DNA from: Cladocopium goreaui | Lineage: Eukaryota > Sar > Dinophyceae > Suessiales > Symbiodiniaceae | DNA length: 64,000 nucleotides | Assembly (NCBI GenBank): GCA_947184155.2 | Contig: CAMXCT020000257.1 | Span: forward strand, 1 to 64,000 | Direction: 5' to 3' | In this document: positions 18,736 to 30,997 of the stretch, piece by piece | Position numbering within the stretch: the first letter of the stretch is position 1 | How the letters are laid out: every line of letters begins with the position of its first letter | Made by a program: the position numbers and the translations under genes | The notes under the pieces: model-generated | What the model was told of the DNA's origin: nothing | Database searches by the model: none | Seen by the model: the letters and a program-made list of their open reading frames with translations, nothing else

Positions 18736-20577
18736 TTTAATAAAATCAAATTTGATAAATCAGACAAATGCTCACTACCCATCACCACCCGTCATTACGA
18801 GTACAAATCATTTCATGCCTAGTTGATCATTTTTGATCCCATTTGATCCGGTTGGCTGATCGTGCCAGTGCCTGATTCGACGAACCCAGCCATGCCATGC
18901 ACGACGACAAACATCGTGTCGCAGTCTTGGAATCACGTGGCTCAAGCGCTTCTCCAGCTGCAGGCCAACACCTGAGCATAGCTCACAGGCTGCCAAGGCC
19001 AGGCCAGGCCACCAAACAGTTCGAATTTCAGATGCGCAGGGTAAACTGGAAGGAATTGTTCAACTGAACCAGCCTGGATATTCCGTCATACTCACGCAAA
19101 CACTTCAAAATAGGAAAGCGCTGCGGCAACATTCTGATATATTCTGATCATATCTAATCATGCTGCGCATGCAGTAGAATCTTGTAGAGTCGGTAGAATG
19201 TCGTTGCAAACCGAAGGAGGCAGAGATCGATGCAATGCTTTGCCTTCCAAACGCTGCTGGAGTCGCTTGGAGCTCATCCGCAGCAGCCGTACCACACCTC
19301 TCTACAAAGATCTGGTCAAGCAATGTCAATGGAGTCAACATTCCAACCAATTTCAACAATGTATATCTGTATATCTATATGTTTTTCTCGAGGTAACGGA
19401 AGTGCAAAAGGCATGAAAAAAGGATGCACTTGGCACACATCCTGAACTTACCGCCATGTCTAAGTTTAGTGATAATGATATGACATGCAGCCAGTGCAAA
19501 AGCCTACAGTAGTTGTGGTTGTTACATCTTCTGGATGCAAAAGCAGCATATTTTTTCCGCTGCGTCTTCTTGACTGCGCCGTCGAGCACAAGATGATCTC
19601 CTTGGCTGGAGCACATCTGTCTACAATGAGCTGGTAATAAGTTCTGGCAGGAAAAAAGACGACGCCAAGAATCACGAAGACACAGGGAAGAAATGAATTA
19701 GCTGCCCAACCAAAAGGGGGGTATCAAAACCGGACTCTGAGTGCAGCTGGCAGGCAGTCCGCGTCAGTGTTTGCTTGTTACTTGGTCCAGAGCATCCACT
19801 AGGTTATCTGCGCCGGCCTGGGTAGGCGCGCGCTTGTGCCGAGGAGAGATGTTAAAGGCTAAAGGTAAGAAGTGCCGCACTGAAAACTCAACAAAGCTCT
19901 TCATGACAATAAGCAGCTGAGGCTATGCAGTCACCAGGCTGTGGTCAACATGTCAACATGTCAACATGTCAACATGTCATACAGCTATTGCCGGCAGGGC
20001 CAAACTTTCACCTACCTTTGAAAAAGACTGCTTTTGATAAATCTGTTGAATTTGTTTAAGTATTGTTTTTCAAACGTGTGTCAATTGAAGCAGACTAGGA
20101 CAAGCCGCATCACTGCGGAGAATTATGTTGCTAGAGTTGTCCCCAGCTGCTTCCCAACAAAGATGGAAACCCAACCTGTGAGCAAGTTCCAATGAATGGC
20201 ATTGGGAAAACTCTCTTTGAACAGGTCTCATTCGCACCTTGACTTAGATCCGGACTCCAAGGATGCAAACACCAGTGGTGACAACGAGGTTTGCAGCAAT
20301 AACTGCAATTGTGTACGGCAGCAAGGGTACATCCTAGACGACATTCCCACAGCCATTTCCCGCATCATTCCAGAGGCGCATTTCATGTCATCTTTGACTC
20401 ATCGTATATGCAGAATCAGACAGGTCGTATGATTTGTTTAGAATAAAGAGTAAAGATAATACCAGGAGTACCGCACAAGGCGGTGGCGGAAGTTTCAAAA
20501 AGAGGAAACCTATAGGAGAGGTTGGTTGTTGTGAATCACGGATGGCAGAGCGAAGCCACTGATGGACCGACAGGTGG
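18736..20577. other. Intergenic, no gene recognised
   Basis: Only short ORFs without recognisable domains. A short array of GTCAACAT (four copies) lies at about 19947-19978. Nothing else is supported. Confidence 0.45.
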
Positions 20578-20587
20578 TTGAGATCTC

Positions 20588-20846
20588 TTCTCTTTCTCTC
20601 TCTTTCTGTCTCTTTCTCTGACTATCTACCTACCTCCCCACCTATCTATCTATGTATCCATATCTCTCTCTCTCTCTGTGTCTGTGTGTCTATCTATCTA
20701 TTGATCGATCGATCTATCTATCTGTTCATCTACCTATCTACCTATCTACCTATCTATCTATCTATCTATCTGTCTGTCTATCTATCGATCTCTCTCTCTC
20801 TATCGATCTATCGATCGATCTATCTACCTATCGATCTATCTATCTA

Positions 20847-20878
<32 letters not shown>

Positions 20879-20975
20879 TCTATCCGTCTATCTATCCATC
20901 TACCTATCGAACTATCGATCTATCTATCTATCTGTCTATCTATCTATCTGTCTGTCTGTCTGTCTATCTATCTGC
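20588..20975. repeat. TCTA-type microsatellite
   Basis: About 390 bp of (TCTA)n interrupted by CTGT, CGAT and CTAC variants. The Tyr/Leu/Ser-rich ORFs across it are artefacts. Confidence 0.95.
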
Positions 20976-20992
20976 AAGCGTGAAAACGAAGA

Positions 20993-21175
20993 TATTCTGG
21001 GAGACTTCCTCAGTTTTTGAACTTGACAACATCAAAAACGCAGCAATTCTGCGAGACGTCCTCAATTTTTGAACTTGATAACATCAAAAACGAAGCAATT
21101 CTGCGAGACTTCCTCATTTTTCGAAATTGACAACATCAAAAACGAAACCATTCTGCGAGACTTCCTTCAAAAATG
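20993..21175. repeat. 52-bp tandem repeat, about 3.5 units
   Basis: The unit starts ATTCTG-GAGAC-TCCTCA and continues GAACTTGACAACATCAAAAACG. Copies begin near 20993, 21045, 21097 and 21149. It directly follows the TCTA microsatellite. Confidence 0.85.
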
Positions 21176-21566
21176 GAAAGTTGAGTGCAGAGCTGACGGC
21201 CTCGTACCAATGCGTTTTGCGATTTTTCCAGTCCACCTGTCTAAAGTACCGCGCCTGCCACGACAAAGTATGAAAAAGTGATGCCAGGTCATACGAAGTG
21301 CTGCACCTGTCACGCAAAATCATCTCAGCAAACCTGAAGATCTGATGCTCCAAAATGCAACCCCTCTCAAGAAATCAGCGCCCTGACCTCTTAACATCTC
21401 TGATGAACATGTCTCTTGTACTGGGCCTGCCACGGAAAATGCATCTTTGCAGATCCTCTTCAAACGTCCCACGCCTGCCATCGTTTTTGGAAATGCTACA
21501 AAACCCTCACCTTTTGCTCACTTTTGACAAGGTGCACAATCCCTTGCGCCTGCCAGGCGAAACGAC

Positions 21567-22250
21567 ATCTGAACGTCCAAAAGTGGTCCGAGCATGGTGT
21601 TCTTAACATTTTGACTTCGAAATGTGCTTCCCGCCACAACGGCGTGCACTTTTTCGACATCTCAACTTCCAAAAGTGGTCCGGAGCTGGTGTGCTTTGTA
21701 CATTTTGACTTCGAAATGGGCTTCGCGCCACAACGGCGTGCACTTTTTCGACATCTCAATTTCCAAAAGTGGTCCAAGCATGGTGTGTTTTGTACATTTT
21801 GACTTCGAAATGTGCTTCGTGCCACAACGGCGTGCACTTTTTCGACAGCTCAATTTCCGAACGTGGTCCGAGCATGGTGTGTTTTGTACGTTTTGACTTC
21901 GAAATGTGCTTCGCGCCACAACGGCGTGCACTTTTTCGACATGTCAACTTCCAAAAGTGGTCCGGAGCTGCGGTGTTTTGTACATTTTGACTTGGAAATG
22001 TGCTTCGCGCCACAACGGCGTACAATTTTTAATCTCTCATCTGGCCAGCTGGCTCCGCACCCGCCGCTTTAGCGAGCCTACTTTTCGACCCTCCGGAGCC
22101 ACAAATTATTGGAAAAACACAGCGTCTCGCGACTTTCCTACCTTTTGGCGCACCTGGATCTTCTTTCTTCTTCTGTTCTCTTCGCTGACTCTTCCCATCT
22201 CTGCTTGTCGGAAGATTGACTTCTAAACTTCCTTCGATGACAGTATATGA
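21567..22250. repeat. 94-bp repeat array B (five units) with conserved tail
   Basis: The landmark GACTT(C/G)GAAATG recurs at 21613, 21707, 21801, 21895 and 21989, exactly 94 bp apart. The tail has the same GGCTCCG...CGGAGCC arms (22051-22100) and the same TTGACTTCTAAACTTCC end as array A, 3.4 kb away in the same orientation. This suggests a mobile or duplicated unit made of a short array plus tail. Confidence 0.88.
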
Positions 22251-25200
22251 CATAATATTTAGCGTTTAGGAACTCTGTCTAAATCTTCTTCTGTCTGGAT
22301 TCTATCAATCTTTCCCCAGTTCGAGGTGGCTAACGTTTGAGTCACTGAGAGTCCTCAGGTGGCAGCAGAGCCAAAGCGTAGTTCTTCACTCCAGTGGAGA
22401 TTGGAGCCAGCCTGAACCACATAAAGTTGCGAACCATCTTGCACAGATTTGCACAGAATGGGGTCCGAAAAGTCTATCAGGTATGTTTCTCTTCAATCCT
22501 ATTTTGAAAACAAGTCCTGAAGTACTCAAAGCGATACTGCACAAGCTAAACTCAGAGTGCCAACTGTCAAGTCAAAACAATGACTGACTTAGTCATGAGA
22601 AAGGCTCAGTATTGTATCAAAACCAAGGAAATGATTTGGACTACTCGAATCGAGCTACAAGTTTTCTATTCCTTTTGGGAACAGGATGGAACAGGTGAAT
22701 CATCACGTTCATTCAAATCACTGTCTTTGATGTGCTTTGAATGTTTTGATGGAAGATCATGGAAGCTCATCAGAGCGTAGCTTTCTCAGGGTGGATGATG
22801 GTGGATGTGGCACGGCACATGACTGGCAGTTGAAAATTGCACGTGCGCAGTTGGCTTTCCATGGCTTGGATTTCCACTGGAAAGCATAAGTAGGATAAGT
22901 TGCAAGCGCGAATGCACGAGCTTCTGGTGCCGTGCGAAGCTTTGACCATGTTTGATCAGGTCTCAAGATCTATCAGAATCTATCATAAGAAAGTATCAAT
23001 ATACAGCAGATTGCTAGCTCAACACCTCCAAACCTGTGGCGGTGAAAGCAGTGACTCTGCTGTTCTATGTGCTTCCGCCTTTACGGAACAAGTGAAGAGT
23101 TTCCCCACTTGCTCCAAAGTTGCCTGCGGAAGTCTATGGTTTTGAGTTCATGTTAATTTCAGTTAGTGCCAGTCGTCTCAATGATTTCAATAGATCAGAT
23201 GCAGGACATGGATTGACATTGATTCGGCCACAAGTTTGGGAAGCCATGCTATACAGCGCCTCGCCAGGAAAAGTGCCTTTAGCGGCCGTTTCTGCACGGC
23301 GGCCATGTGCCGCTGCAAGGCGGCGGGAAACTCCAAGCCTAATGCCTTGCAGACAGGAAGTCACAAGACTGCTCAATAGTCTCCGAAACGCCTTGCTTGC
23401 GTCGAAATATTAAAGCAATCTGCATGCCGAAGATGCTCAAGCGGCTGTAGTTTTCAGCAAATGAGTAGGGATTGAAGGGTTACTTCTGCCAACCAGCACG
23501 ACTCATAGGTATGGAAATTGCATTTGTATATTCTTGGTTTCCTTACTTGCTGCAGCTGAGAGATAGAGATATTGAGAGAGAGAGAGAGAATGCTTTTGCA
23601 CAAGCAAAGAGTGCTGTTGAGACAAACCAGGCCTAGGGCCATAGTAACGACTTGTCAAAGAAGACATGAAGAACACTGAACACACAGAAATAAAAAACAT
23701 TTCTCATAGCCATGAACTCAAATGAAGCGAAAGCAAGACTGGCCTTTCCAAACAATCGGCCTGAGTTGTGTTAAATGGGCTCAAAGGTTCTCGTTTTGTC
23801 CAGTGATGTTTGCATCAAGGTCATGACAGAAGTGACATCTAGCACAGGTCTCGTGAGCAGTCCCAGAATACTTCAGTCCCAAACTGTTGATCTCAAGGCG
23901 AGAACATACGGATCCATGTTGATCAGCCAGATCAGAAAGCAGCCATGTATTTTCTGCTGACATCGGGTTTTCTCAATTCAAGCCGGGTTGCCGAGGAAAA
24001 GCGAAAGCAATGCCTTAGGCCAAGGGCTAGATTGTCAATTGTCAATGTGTTTTTTGTAGACCTAGGTTCAGCCCCGTTCCTGAAGAAGCTTGACTAAAGA
24101 GGATGACTAAAGGAAAGATAGTCGAGGCATCGTGAATGCCTTCTCTGCAAACTCAAACATGAATTGAGATCTTGATCTGCTTGCAGGTATCCCAGCCTTT
24201 GAAGAACTGCAACAAGTTAAATAATGTTAAATCATGTTAAATCCAAGGTTCACTTACAGTCTTTGCCAGCACACTGGCCACAGTCCCCAAAACTGCACCT
24301 TGTCACAGAGCAACAATGAAATGGCTTCCAGGTTGACGATTGAGGACAGCTAAACTCAATTTAGCTCATTTTGCCGTACCCTGTTTGCGTTGAGCTGGAT
24401 TCCCGATGGTGAACAAGAAGCGACAATGCAAACTTTATTTTTGCATTGCTGGGATGTCTATTGAACTCGTGGAAATGGAATGGAATCTTGCCACAAAAAC
24501 AAAACATTCTGCTTCAATTTCTACCAGTAGGATTCTGTGTAGCCAGTCAGTCGGTCACATGCTTGGCCGGGCTGACCATAGATGTTTCCGAGTGCCACAT
24601 CTACGACCTCAGAAGTACCACAGGACAAATAAGTGACACCGGTCGGCGCCCAAGAGACTCCCAACTTGCCTGCTTGCCTTATGTGCCACTAACTAACCAA
24701 ACATAACCGGACAAACGCACCATTCCCCAAGCTGGAACAAAATTATTCTGCACGCGATTTTTTAGCCTCGAATCAAATGGCGCGTAAGAACCACCCTGGT
24801 CAGAGACAGTGGCCGGCAATGGACATAGGACCATTGGCCAAAAGCATGGGAAAACGGCAACCTCTTTCGGTGCTGTGGTAAAGTAACCTCAAACAAGAAC
24901 TGTGGCAGCTGTTCTGGTGCTTGGTTTGGTGGCTTTAGCCTTGGCGGCGGAAAGGCAGCCGCGCCAAGATGCCACTCCCTGGGGGAAACCCAAGTCACCA
25001 AAAAGCCTAGTTCGGAACTGTATCCCTCCCGTGAACAAGCTGTGTGGTCGTCCCATGAAATCAGCTATCAAACAAATCACACAGTGCACAAACGAGGCCT
25101 GATCAATACTTTCAAGCGGATGGCAGTGGAAGGCCGTGCGTGAAAAAGAAATTATGTTTTTCATCTTCTGCAGGTGTCAAAGCTTGAAGCACGTTGATAC

Positions 25201-25525
25201 AAATACACCCCTCCGGAGGCAGCAATGCATCGTTTGCAGGCCAGCTAACTTTCGATTCTCAAGATACTTCATGTGCGTAAACTCAAATTCGACGATCAGT
25301 CTGCAATACTCAGCCAAGGTTACATTCGGTTACATGTCTAGTCTGTCTACAAAAGCAAACAATTCTCAATATGATACTCTACCAAAAAACTAGACTCGAT
25401 ACTCTACCAAAAAAAACTAGACTCTCGACACGCTTGACCTGTTGACTTTGTGTACATGAATGAGTATATCGATGTTGTATTGTATGCACATGTATGATCA
25501 TGTATGTACCATGTTGATTTGTATC
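22251..25525. other. Intergenic, no gene recognised
   Basis: Scattered short ORFs on both strands, none with a domain or a supported splice pattern. A stretch at 24902-25102 starts like a signal peptide (Ala/Leu/Val-rich) but has no ATG and no follow-up. Short AGAG-type simple sequence occurs at about 23570-23590. Confidence 0.4.
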
Positions 25526-25527
25526 CG

Positions 25528-25714
25528 TGGATCAACAAAACTGCAGAGCGCGTCGGCTGTGCAGAACTTTTTCGTCCCGCACTTGAGCCATTTTGCAATG
25601 CCGTGTTCATCCTTGCGCAGTGGCCATGCTATGGTTGGTGCATGCCACCACGTGTTTCACATCTTCTAAAGTTTTAAAATCCACACCAGCTGGTGAAGCG
25701 CGCACAGAATCGCA
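25528..25714 (-). repeat. 3' LTR of the second copia element
   Basis: 187 bp, over 90 percent alike by eye to 33116-33299, with TGCGATT...GATCCA ends on the minus strand. Confidence 0.88.
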
Positions 25715-25724
25715 CTCCCCCCCG
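25715..25724 (-). other. Polypurine tract of the second copia element
   Basis: The minus strand reads CGGGGGGGAG just before the 3' LTR. Confidence 0.75.
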
Positions 25725-25994
25725 CAGCTCGCTCGCTGCGGAAACACAAAAGTTCAGCCACAAATTATGGCTTCGTAGCCCGGCTCTCATTTGAGCTTCA
25801 TTCGCACGCAGTTTCAGGGCTCCTCCTATTGGCATTCACATCAGTTTCCTCATCCGTCACATTCTTCTACCAGTGGCTGGTATGACCTCGGTGGTGGAGC
25901 TGCTTGAGAACTTGAAGGGCGTGTCATAGCGGCAGATGGGCCTGGTTGGGTTCTACCAACTGCACCACTTCTGGTTCCTGGATGTTCCTGGGAT

Positions 25995-27363
25995 TCAGCG
26001 CTGGACAAGGTTCCAGTGCCGCTGTTTGCGAGGCACCCATCCAAGTACAGCTTTCCAATCACTGGGGGTGTGCAGTTCATAGGGGCGGCCCACATGCACA
26101 TCCAGGTCATCATCTCTAGTTGGCTGCGGAGCAGGCCATGGTGGTCCATCCGGCACGGTGGCAGGCTCGAGCTGGATGCTCAGGTTGAAGGTAAAACGCT
26201 TTGGTGACACGTTCACCCGTGAGGAACTTGGCATCAGCAGGTGCACTTCTGTGCAAGAGGTGGAATTTCTGCTTCCTGGCGGAGGGTGGATTCGCACCAA
26301 ATAGACATCTTGGCCACACTTGGTGACCGACCATCCATCCTTTTTGCCAGTTTTGTTGGGACCCCCATAGCGGTCATCTAAACAAGGTCCATGTCCGCCA
26401 GCCTTTTTCTGAGCTTTTTCAGCCTCTCTACGGGCTGGTGGCAACTTGGAAAGTGCCCATGCATGGGTCTTGCCGTGCGGGACCCATCAGAGCCAGAGGC
26501 GGTGGTATCCCCTTGCATTGCAGCAGCGCACAGCAGCATCATCGGCGGCGCAGAAGCATCATCCAGCGACCACGGCGGCAGCGGCGGCACTGGCTTTGAC
26601 ATCTTATATAGGGGCCATGGCAGCAGGTCGAACGCCGGGACCTTTTGGGCAGCCCGTGGGGCAGTGGTGCTGAAAGGCCAACAGTTGCCCAGAAACTTGG
26701 ACATGTTGATGCGAGTCACCACTGACGGACTCAAGAGACATGTGCGCCCAGCCACAACTGTTTTCTGCCACGACATCACCCAACAGAGGACCATTTTCCG
26801 GGTTACTATCCCAAAAATCTCTTTGACTTTTATGGACTTGGTGATCCCATTCGGGCCTTTCAGAGTTTTCATCCCAAATCGTCCCAAAACTGTTTTCTCC
26901 AGGTTCATTTTCCCTTGGAGATTTCACATAGTTGGTGGTTGACATTTGAGGGGTTATTATTCCTCCAGGTTCATTTTCCCTTGGAGGTGTGCTTTCGGCC
27001 GGTTCGTCTCCCCTGGCACCTTTTGTTTTCTTGAGGCCAATGGCTCTTGATGGTTTTTCCACCTCCCCTTCCGTCTAAACAGATCTCATTGGATCGACCT
27101 TCGTTTGAAGGTGTTGATTGGCAGCTGCAGGCCAGCCATCCAGCGCATGCAGCAGCAGCCATAGCGCAAGCAAGCTGCAAATCCGGCCGAGCAGCAGCCG
27201 TGGACGCCACAGCAAGCGCTGCCATAGCCACGATCACCTTTACCTTGGTCACCATTTTCTTAATTTCATCAGGTGCTGAAGTGGCGGTGGGTTTGGAAGA
27301 CCCTTTGGAAGTTTTTTGAGGTGTGTGTTTCGGGGTCATATTTGGGGGTTGATGCATCAACAT
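25995..27363 (-). pseudogene. Unrecognised region after RNase H in the second copia element
   Basis: About 1.4 kb between the RNase H end and the 3' LTR, longer than in a standard copia. Open stretches at 25995-26444, 26378-26908 and 26971-27363 overlap in different frames. One has an Ala-rich hydrophobic segment with Cys residues near 27130-27240. No known domain is recognised. It may be a decayed accessory region parallel to the one in the first element. Confidence 0.4.
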
Positions 27364-27424
27364 GGAAATTAAGGAAATGCCAAAACTTGATCCAATCCCT
27401 CAACAGGGTACTGGGTTTAGTGAG

Positions 27425-27714
27425 CATATCCGCAGGAAGGTCAATCCCTTGTTGGTGTCTGACTTTCCATGTTTGGGGTTCTTTTTTCAACAGTTCACGC
27501 CAACATGAGGAACGAAGCTGCAAGCGGCGTGTCCTCCAACCACCATCAAGGTTCATGAGAAGGCTCAGTGCACTTGAGTTATCCAGGTCACATCCGAACC
27601 ATCATCCCTCATGCACGAACCATGGATTCGGATAACCTTTACAAGGGCCCGAGCAGATTTCAACATTGTGGTGGCTTCGCAATACCCCACCAGCTCGGCC
27701 TCCGCCGTGCTCAT
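27425..27714 (-). pseudogene. RNase H end of the second copia element
   Basis: The segment 27565-27714 reads MSTAEAELVGYCEATTM, the conserved copia RNase H box (S-T-x-AE). After a frame change, the stretch to about 27425 has DLPADMLTKP, the usual end of copia Pol. The frame break between them shows decay. Confidence 0.8.
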
Positions 27715-28290
27715 AATGTGAAATGCTTGCCGAGAGGCTTCCCATTGAATCGGAGATCCTGCAGCACACAGTATGATGCCTTGGTGACTGCGGTCACCTT
27801 GAGGAGCGAAGCTGATGTCTGCAAACGCTTCAGCAACATATCATGCCTTGGTGCCTGAAGTGCGCCGCGGGCACCATGGTCCTTGTTGCACGGGCGGTAC
27901 AAAAGGCAGGTTTCTGGGGCGTTGCACAAAACCCCAACACATGTTGTCCTATTTGGGCTTCTTTGTCAAATTTCTTCCCATGACACTTACTGCATAGGCT
28001 ATGTCAGATCGCTTGGGCTGCACGGACATCGGGTGTGGTGACATCCGTTTCATCAATTTCGGAACCGTCCAGTTTGGGCATGGGACATGGGGGTAGCACC
28101 CTCGTGTCGTTTCAACAGCTCAGCAGTGTAAGGCTTTTGTATCTTTTGTGCTACCATCAAGCTCACCCCATCATCATGTCTTTTCAGCTCAAACCCACAA
28201 AACCGGATCCGCTCTTCCTACCGTTTCAACTTCGGAGCATTTCCATTCTTGTTTCAACCGGTCGAAAAAGGAAGTTCGAAGATTGTCATT

Positions 28291-28558
28291 TGCCAAAGCC
28301 ATGATATCATCAACTTAACAATGACATGACCTTCACATGTTGGTCCGGTACCAGTGTGACCATGTTTCATAATTTCCAAAGGTTCCCTTCTTCAGTTCTT
28401 TTGAGGGAAAAATCACAACCATCCATTTTCCATGTGAACCCGCTCATGGTTTGATCCCTGTGCACCGCCCAGCGCGCGGGGCTTGAAGTGAACCCATACA
28501 AGGCATTATGGACCCTCCACCGCTCAGAAGAATTGCAGACTTTGGCTTCAACAAACAC
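28291..28558 (-). pseudogene. RT palm of the second copia element, catalytic Tyr codon is a stop
   Basis: WRVHNALYGFTSSPARW (28367-28558) matches the copia RT motif before the active site. Further on, VDDIMALA is encoded at 28291-28314, but the codon before it (28315-28317) is TAA, where YVDD would need TAT or TAC. The reverse transcriptase is therefore broken here. Confidence 0.78.
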
Positions 28559-28597
28559 TTTTAGGCTTTTAGGGGCACAACAATCACCTCCCGGGCA

Positions 28598-29284
28598 TCA
28601 TGAGGTTTCGGCCAAGGAGCAAGGAGGGATGTCGGTAACACCAGCACCCCACCCCTTCTGCACGGAGTGAGCCAATGCAGCTCTGATCAGAATGCCATGA
28701 GCGACAGAAGCATAGAGATTGCCCGGAGCAGGATCCAAGTCACTTTGCAGCAGGTTTCCACAAACCACTGCCCTACATTTCTTTTCCCCGCCATTTGGAC
28801 CCGCTTTTCGAACAGTCACAAGTTTTCCCGGAACAAACTCAACAGCTTCTTGGCTCAACACGGAGAGGTCAACAGGTTCAATGGCCTTTGTTTCATGAAC
28901 CAAACTATTGTATTCTTTTATCATCGCATCTTTCCATTCCCTAAATTCACAACGGACTTCATTCAAGGGAACTGTGGTGGTTTGCAAAGCCTCCCCCGGA
29001 TCCTTGGCCAAAATATCATCAGCTTGAAGGCCACATATTTTGACAACCCGTTTATTTTGGGCATCTCTGACCCGGAAAAGATCATTCTCGTACTTTTTCC
29101 CCTTGAAGCCATTGGATATCAGCCCCACAATTTTCCCCAAGAGCTTTCGTGGTGGGAACAACATCCAACAGATCTTGAAGTGAACCGGGAACATTTTGGT
29201 GCATCCAACCCAACCACTTTTCCAAACCATCCAAAGATTCCAGCTTGGCAACAACCCGTGACTTTGACCCAACATCTTTTTCAA
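28598..29284 (-). pseudogene. N-terminal RT of the second copia element
   Basis: Open stretch with WKDAMIKEYNSL, FVPGKLVTVRK and KKCRAVVCGN, the fingers region of copia RT, and a broken version of the following D-x-x-x-A-F/L motif (GVTDIPPCSLAETS). The frame is lost before the palm at 28558. Confidence 0.78.
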
Positions 29285-29859
29285 GGTTTGGTTTGGTGGT
29301 GTGCTCTCTCCCCCGGGCCCAGCACTAGCATCCAGCCACTTGACTCGTGGTGGTTCCCTCTGGTTTTCTCATCGATATCATCAAATATCCCCAACATTTC
29401 TTCCCCATTATCCCCCTTTTCACCATCAACTTCAAGAACAAGTTCATTTTGGGGTTCATCTTCAGGGATTGTTCCAAGTTGGGTTCCAAAACCAAAGAGG
29501 ACCCCCCCGCGATCCAATAGGCGCTGGTCCTGGAGGTAGCTGCTTGTGCCAAAGACGCAAGTGAGGTTTGCCAGGTCGCAGATCTTCTTCAAGTTGCAGC
29601 TGAGCTTGGTCGCCCAGTGGATCTGGAAGGATGGCCTCACGAGCATGCAAGACATGTTGGTCCTTTGTCGTTCGGACGAGCCAACCTGAAGCCATGTCAG
29701 GGCTGGGACACAACAGACATGTTTCAACAAAAGGTTGAGCCAACAAATTCCCTCGGTCATGCCATGTTTTCCTTGTGGCCAAAACCAGGGAATTGTAAGG
29801 CAACATTTTTTGAACAGGGGAACCAAGGAGCTCCGCTTGTTGCCTCAGTCAGTCTTTCC

Positions 29860-30303
29860 TCAGTGGCGTATCGCATGGCCTGGGGCCAAGTGGTATTTTC
29901 CTGACCTGGTACGCCTTTTTAGTTGGTTCACCTCGGCCTCACAATGGCCGTTACTTTGGGGGTCATCACCGGCTGTGAACGTATGCATAATGCTTCTTTG
30001 TGCGACCCACGACCTGAACTTGCGAGCCAGCAGTTCTTTGGCTCTATCTGAACGGACACGTGTGACACAAACACCCATGCATCGCATCCTAGTCACCAAA
30101 GCATCCATCGCGGGCATCACATGTTTCACATTTCGGGACCCAACAGGCTCCATGAGTGTGACATGACGCACTTTGGCTGGTTGCGACAACTCTCCCACAG
30201 CTTTTTCCAAACATTTTGACTCCGATTCTTTCTGTTCATCTTCGCCCATGATTGAGGGTTCATATTCAGCTGCATTTCCATCACCCCCATCATGGTCTTT
30301 CAC
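29860..30303 (-). pseudogene. Integrase core fragment of the second copia element
   Basis: Contains VRSDRAKELL (second catalytic Asp) and DDPQSNGHCEAEVNQLKR (catalytic Glu), matching the D and E parts of the retroviral integrase core. The downstream stretch to 29281 is in another frame. Confidence 0.8.
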
Positions 30304-30751
30304 GTTTTCACCATCACCCCCTGCAGGGTTTTCTTCAATTTTTTCGTCCCCCTGAAGGGAGTATTCTTTTTCATCCAGTCCCTCCCCTCAACATGCATCC
30401 ACAGTTTCCATTGGTCGCGGAGCATCGGGTGACATTTCGGCATCCAGATCAACAAGTCCCCGCAAAGGAACAATGGGTTCAACCGCATGTTCAATAAGAA
30501 TGGTCCCCGTCAAAGCATGTTGTGATAGTTCCACTGACCCATGTGCAAGTTCAACCAAAACAGGATCAGCATCGGCCAATTCTTGAGGGGTTCCCCTTCT
30601 CAAAGCATTTGTTTTCTCCCCCATCCAAAAGACCTGTGGGACCATCAGGAGCAGCCGGCTTGAGGGTTTTCAGGCGAGTGGTGGCTTCACTCAAAAGTCC
30701 AGTGACCCTTTCAGGAGTCGCTTCTCCCCATCCCAGTTTCCGGCCCAGCTC

Positions 30752-30997
30752 TCAACACAGTTTCGGAACCAAGCGGCTTCTCTGCAGTGTCAACATCCCC
30801 AAGCGTTTTTTCAGGGTGACTTTTTGGACACCTTGGCAACCCTCTTGATCAAGTTTGGAGTCAAACCCTGCAGCTTTCAAGGGACATTCACGTCTGAAGT
30901 GACGAACAGCAGAACAGTTGAAACATCGATTACTTTGAGGATCCCAAGGGGGCATGACCAAGGTGACATTGATCCCCTCTTGAACACCCTTTTTCAC
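30752..30997 (-). pseudogene. Gag zinc knuckle of the second copia element
   Basis: CFNCSAVRHFRREC is a classic C-x2-C-x4-H-x4-C knuckle for RNA packaging. This is the standard CCHC type, unlike the CCCH fingers of the first element. Confidence 0.85.

Noticed and set aside
20578-21072. 164- and 122-codon ORFs rich in Tyr, Leu and Ser
   Set aside because: They translate the TCTA microsatellite.
21416-22226. Series of 80-130 codon ORFs on both strands
   Set aside because: They read through the 94-bp repeat, whose period is not a multiple of three, in several frames.
24902-25102. Signal-peptide-like ORF
   Set aside because: It starts with GTG, has no ATG, no domain and no neighbouring exon.
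25570-25590. CTTGAGCCATTTTGCAATG resembling the spliced leader
   Set aside because: Only the last nine bases fit on the proper strand, and the string is part of the LTR.
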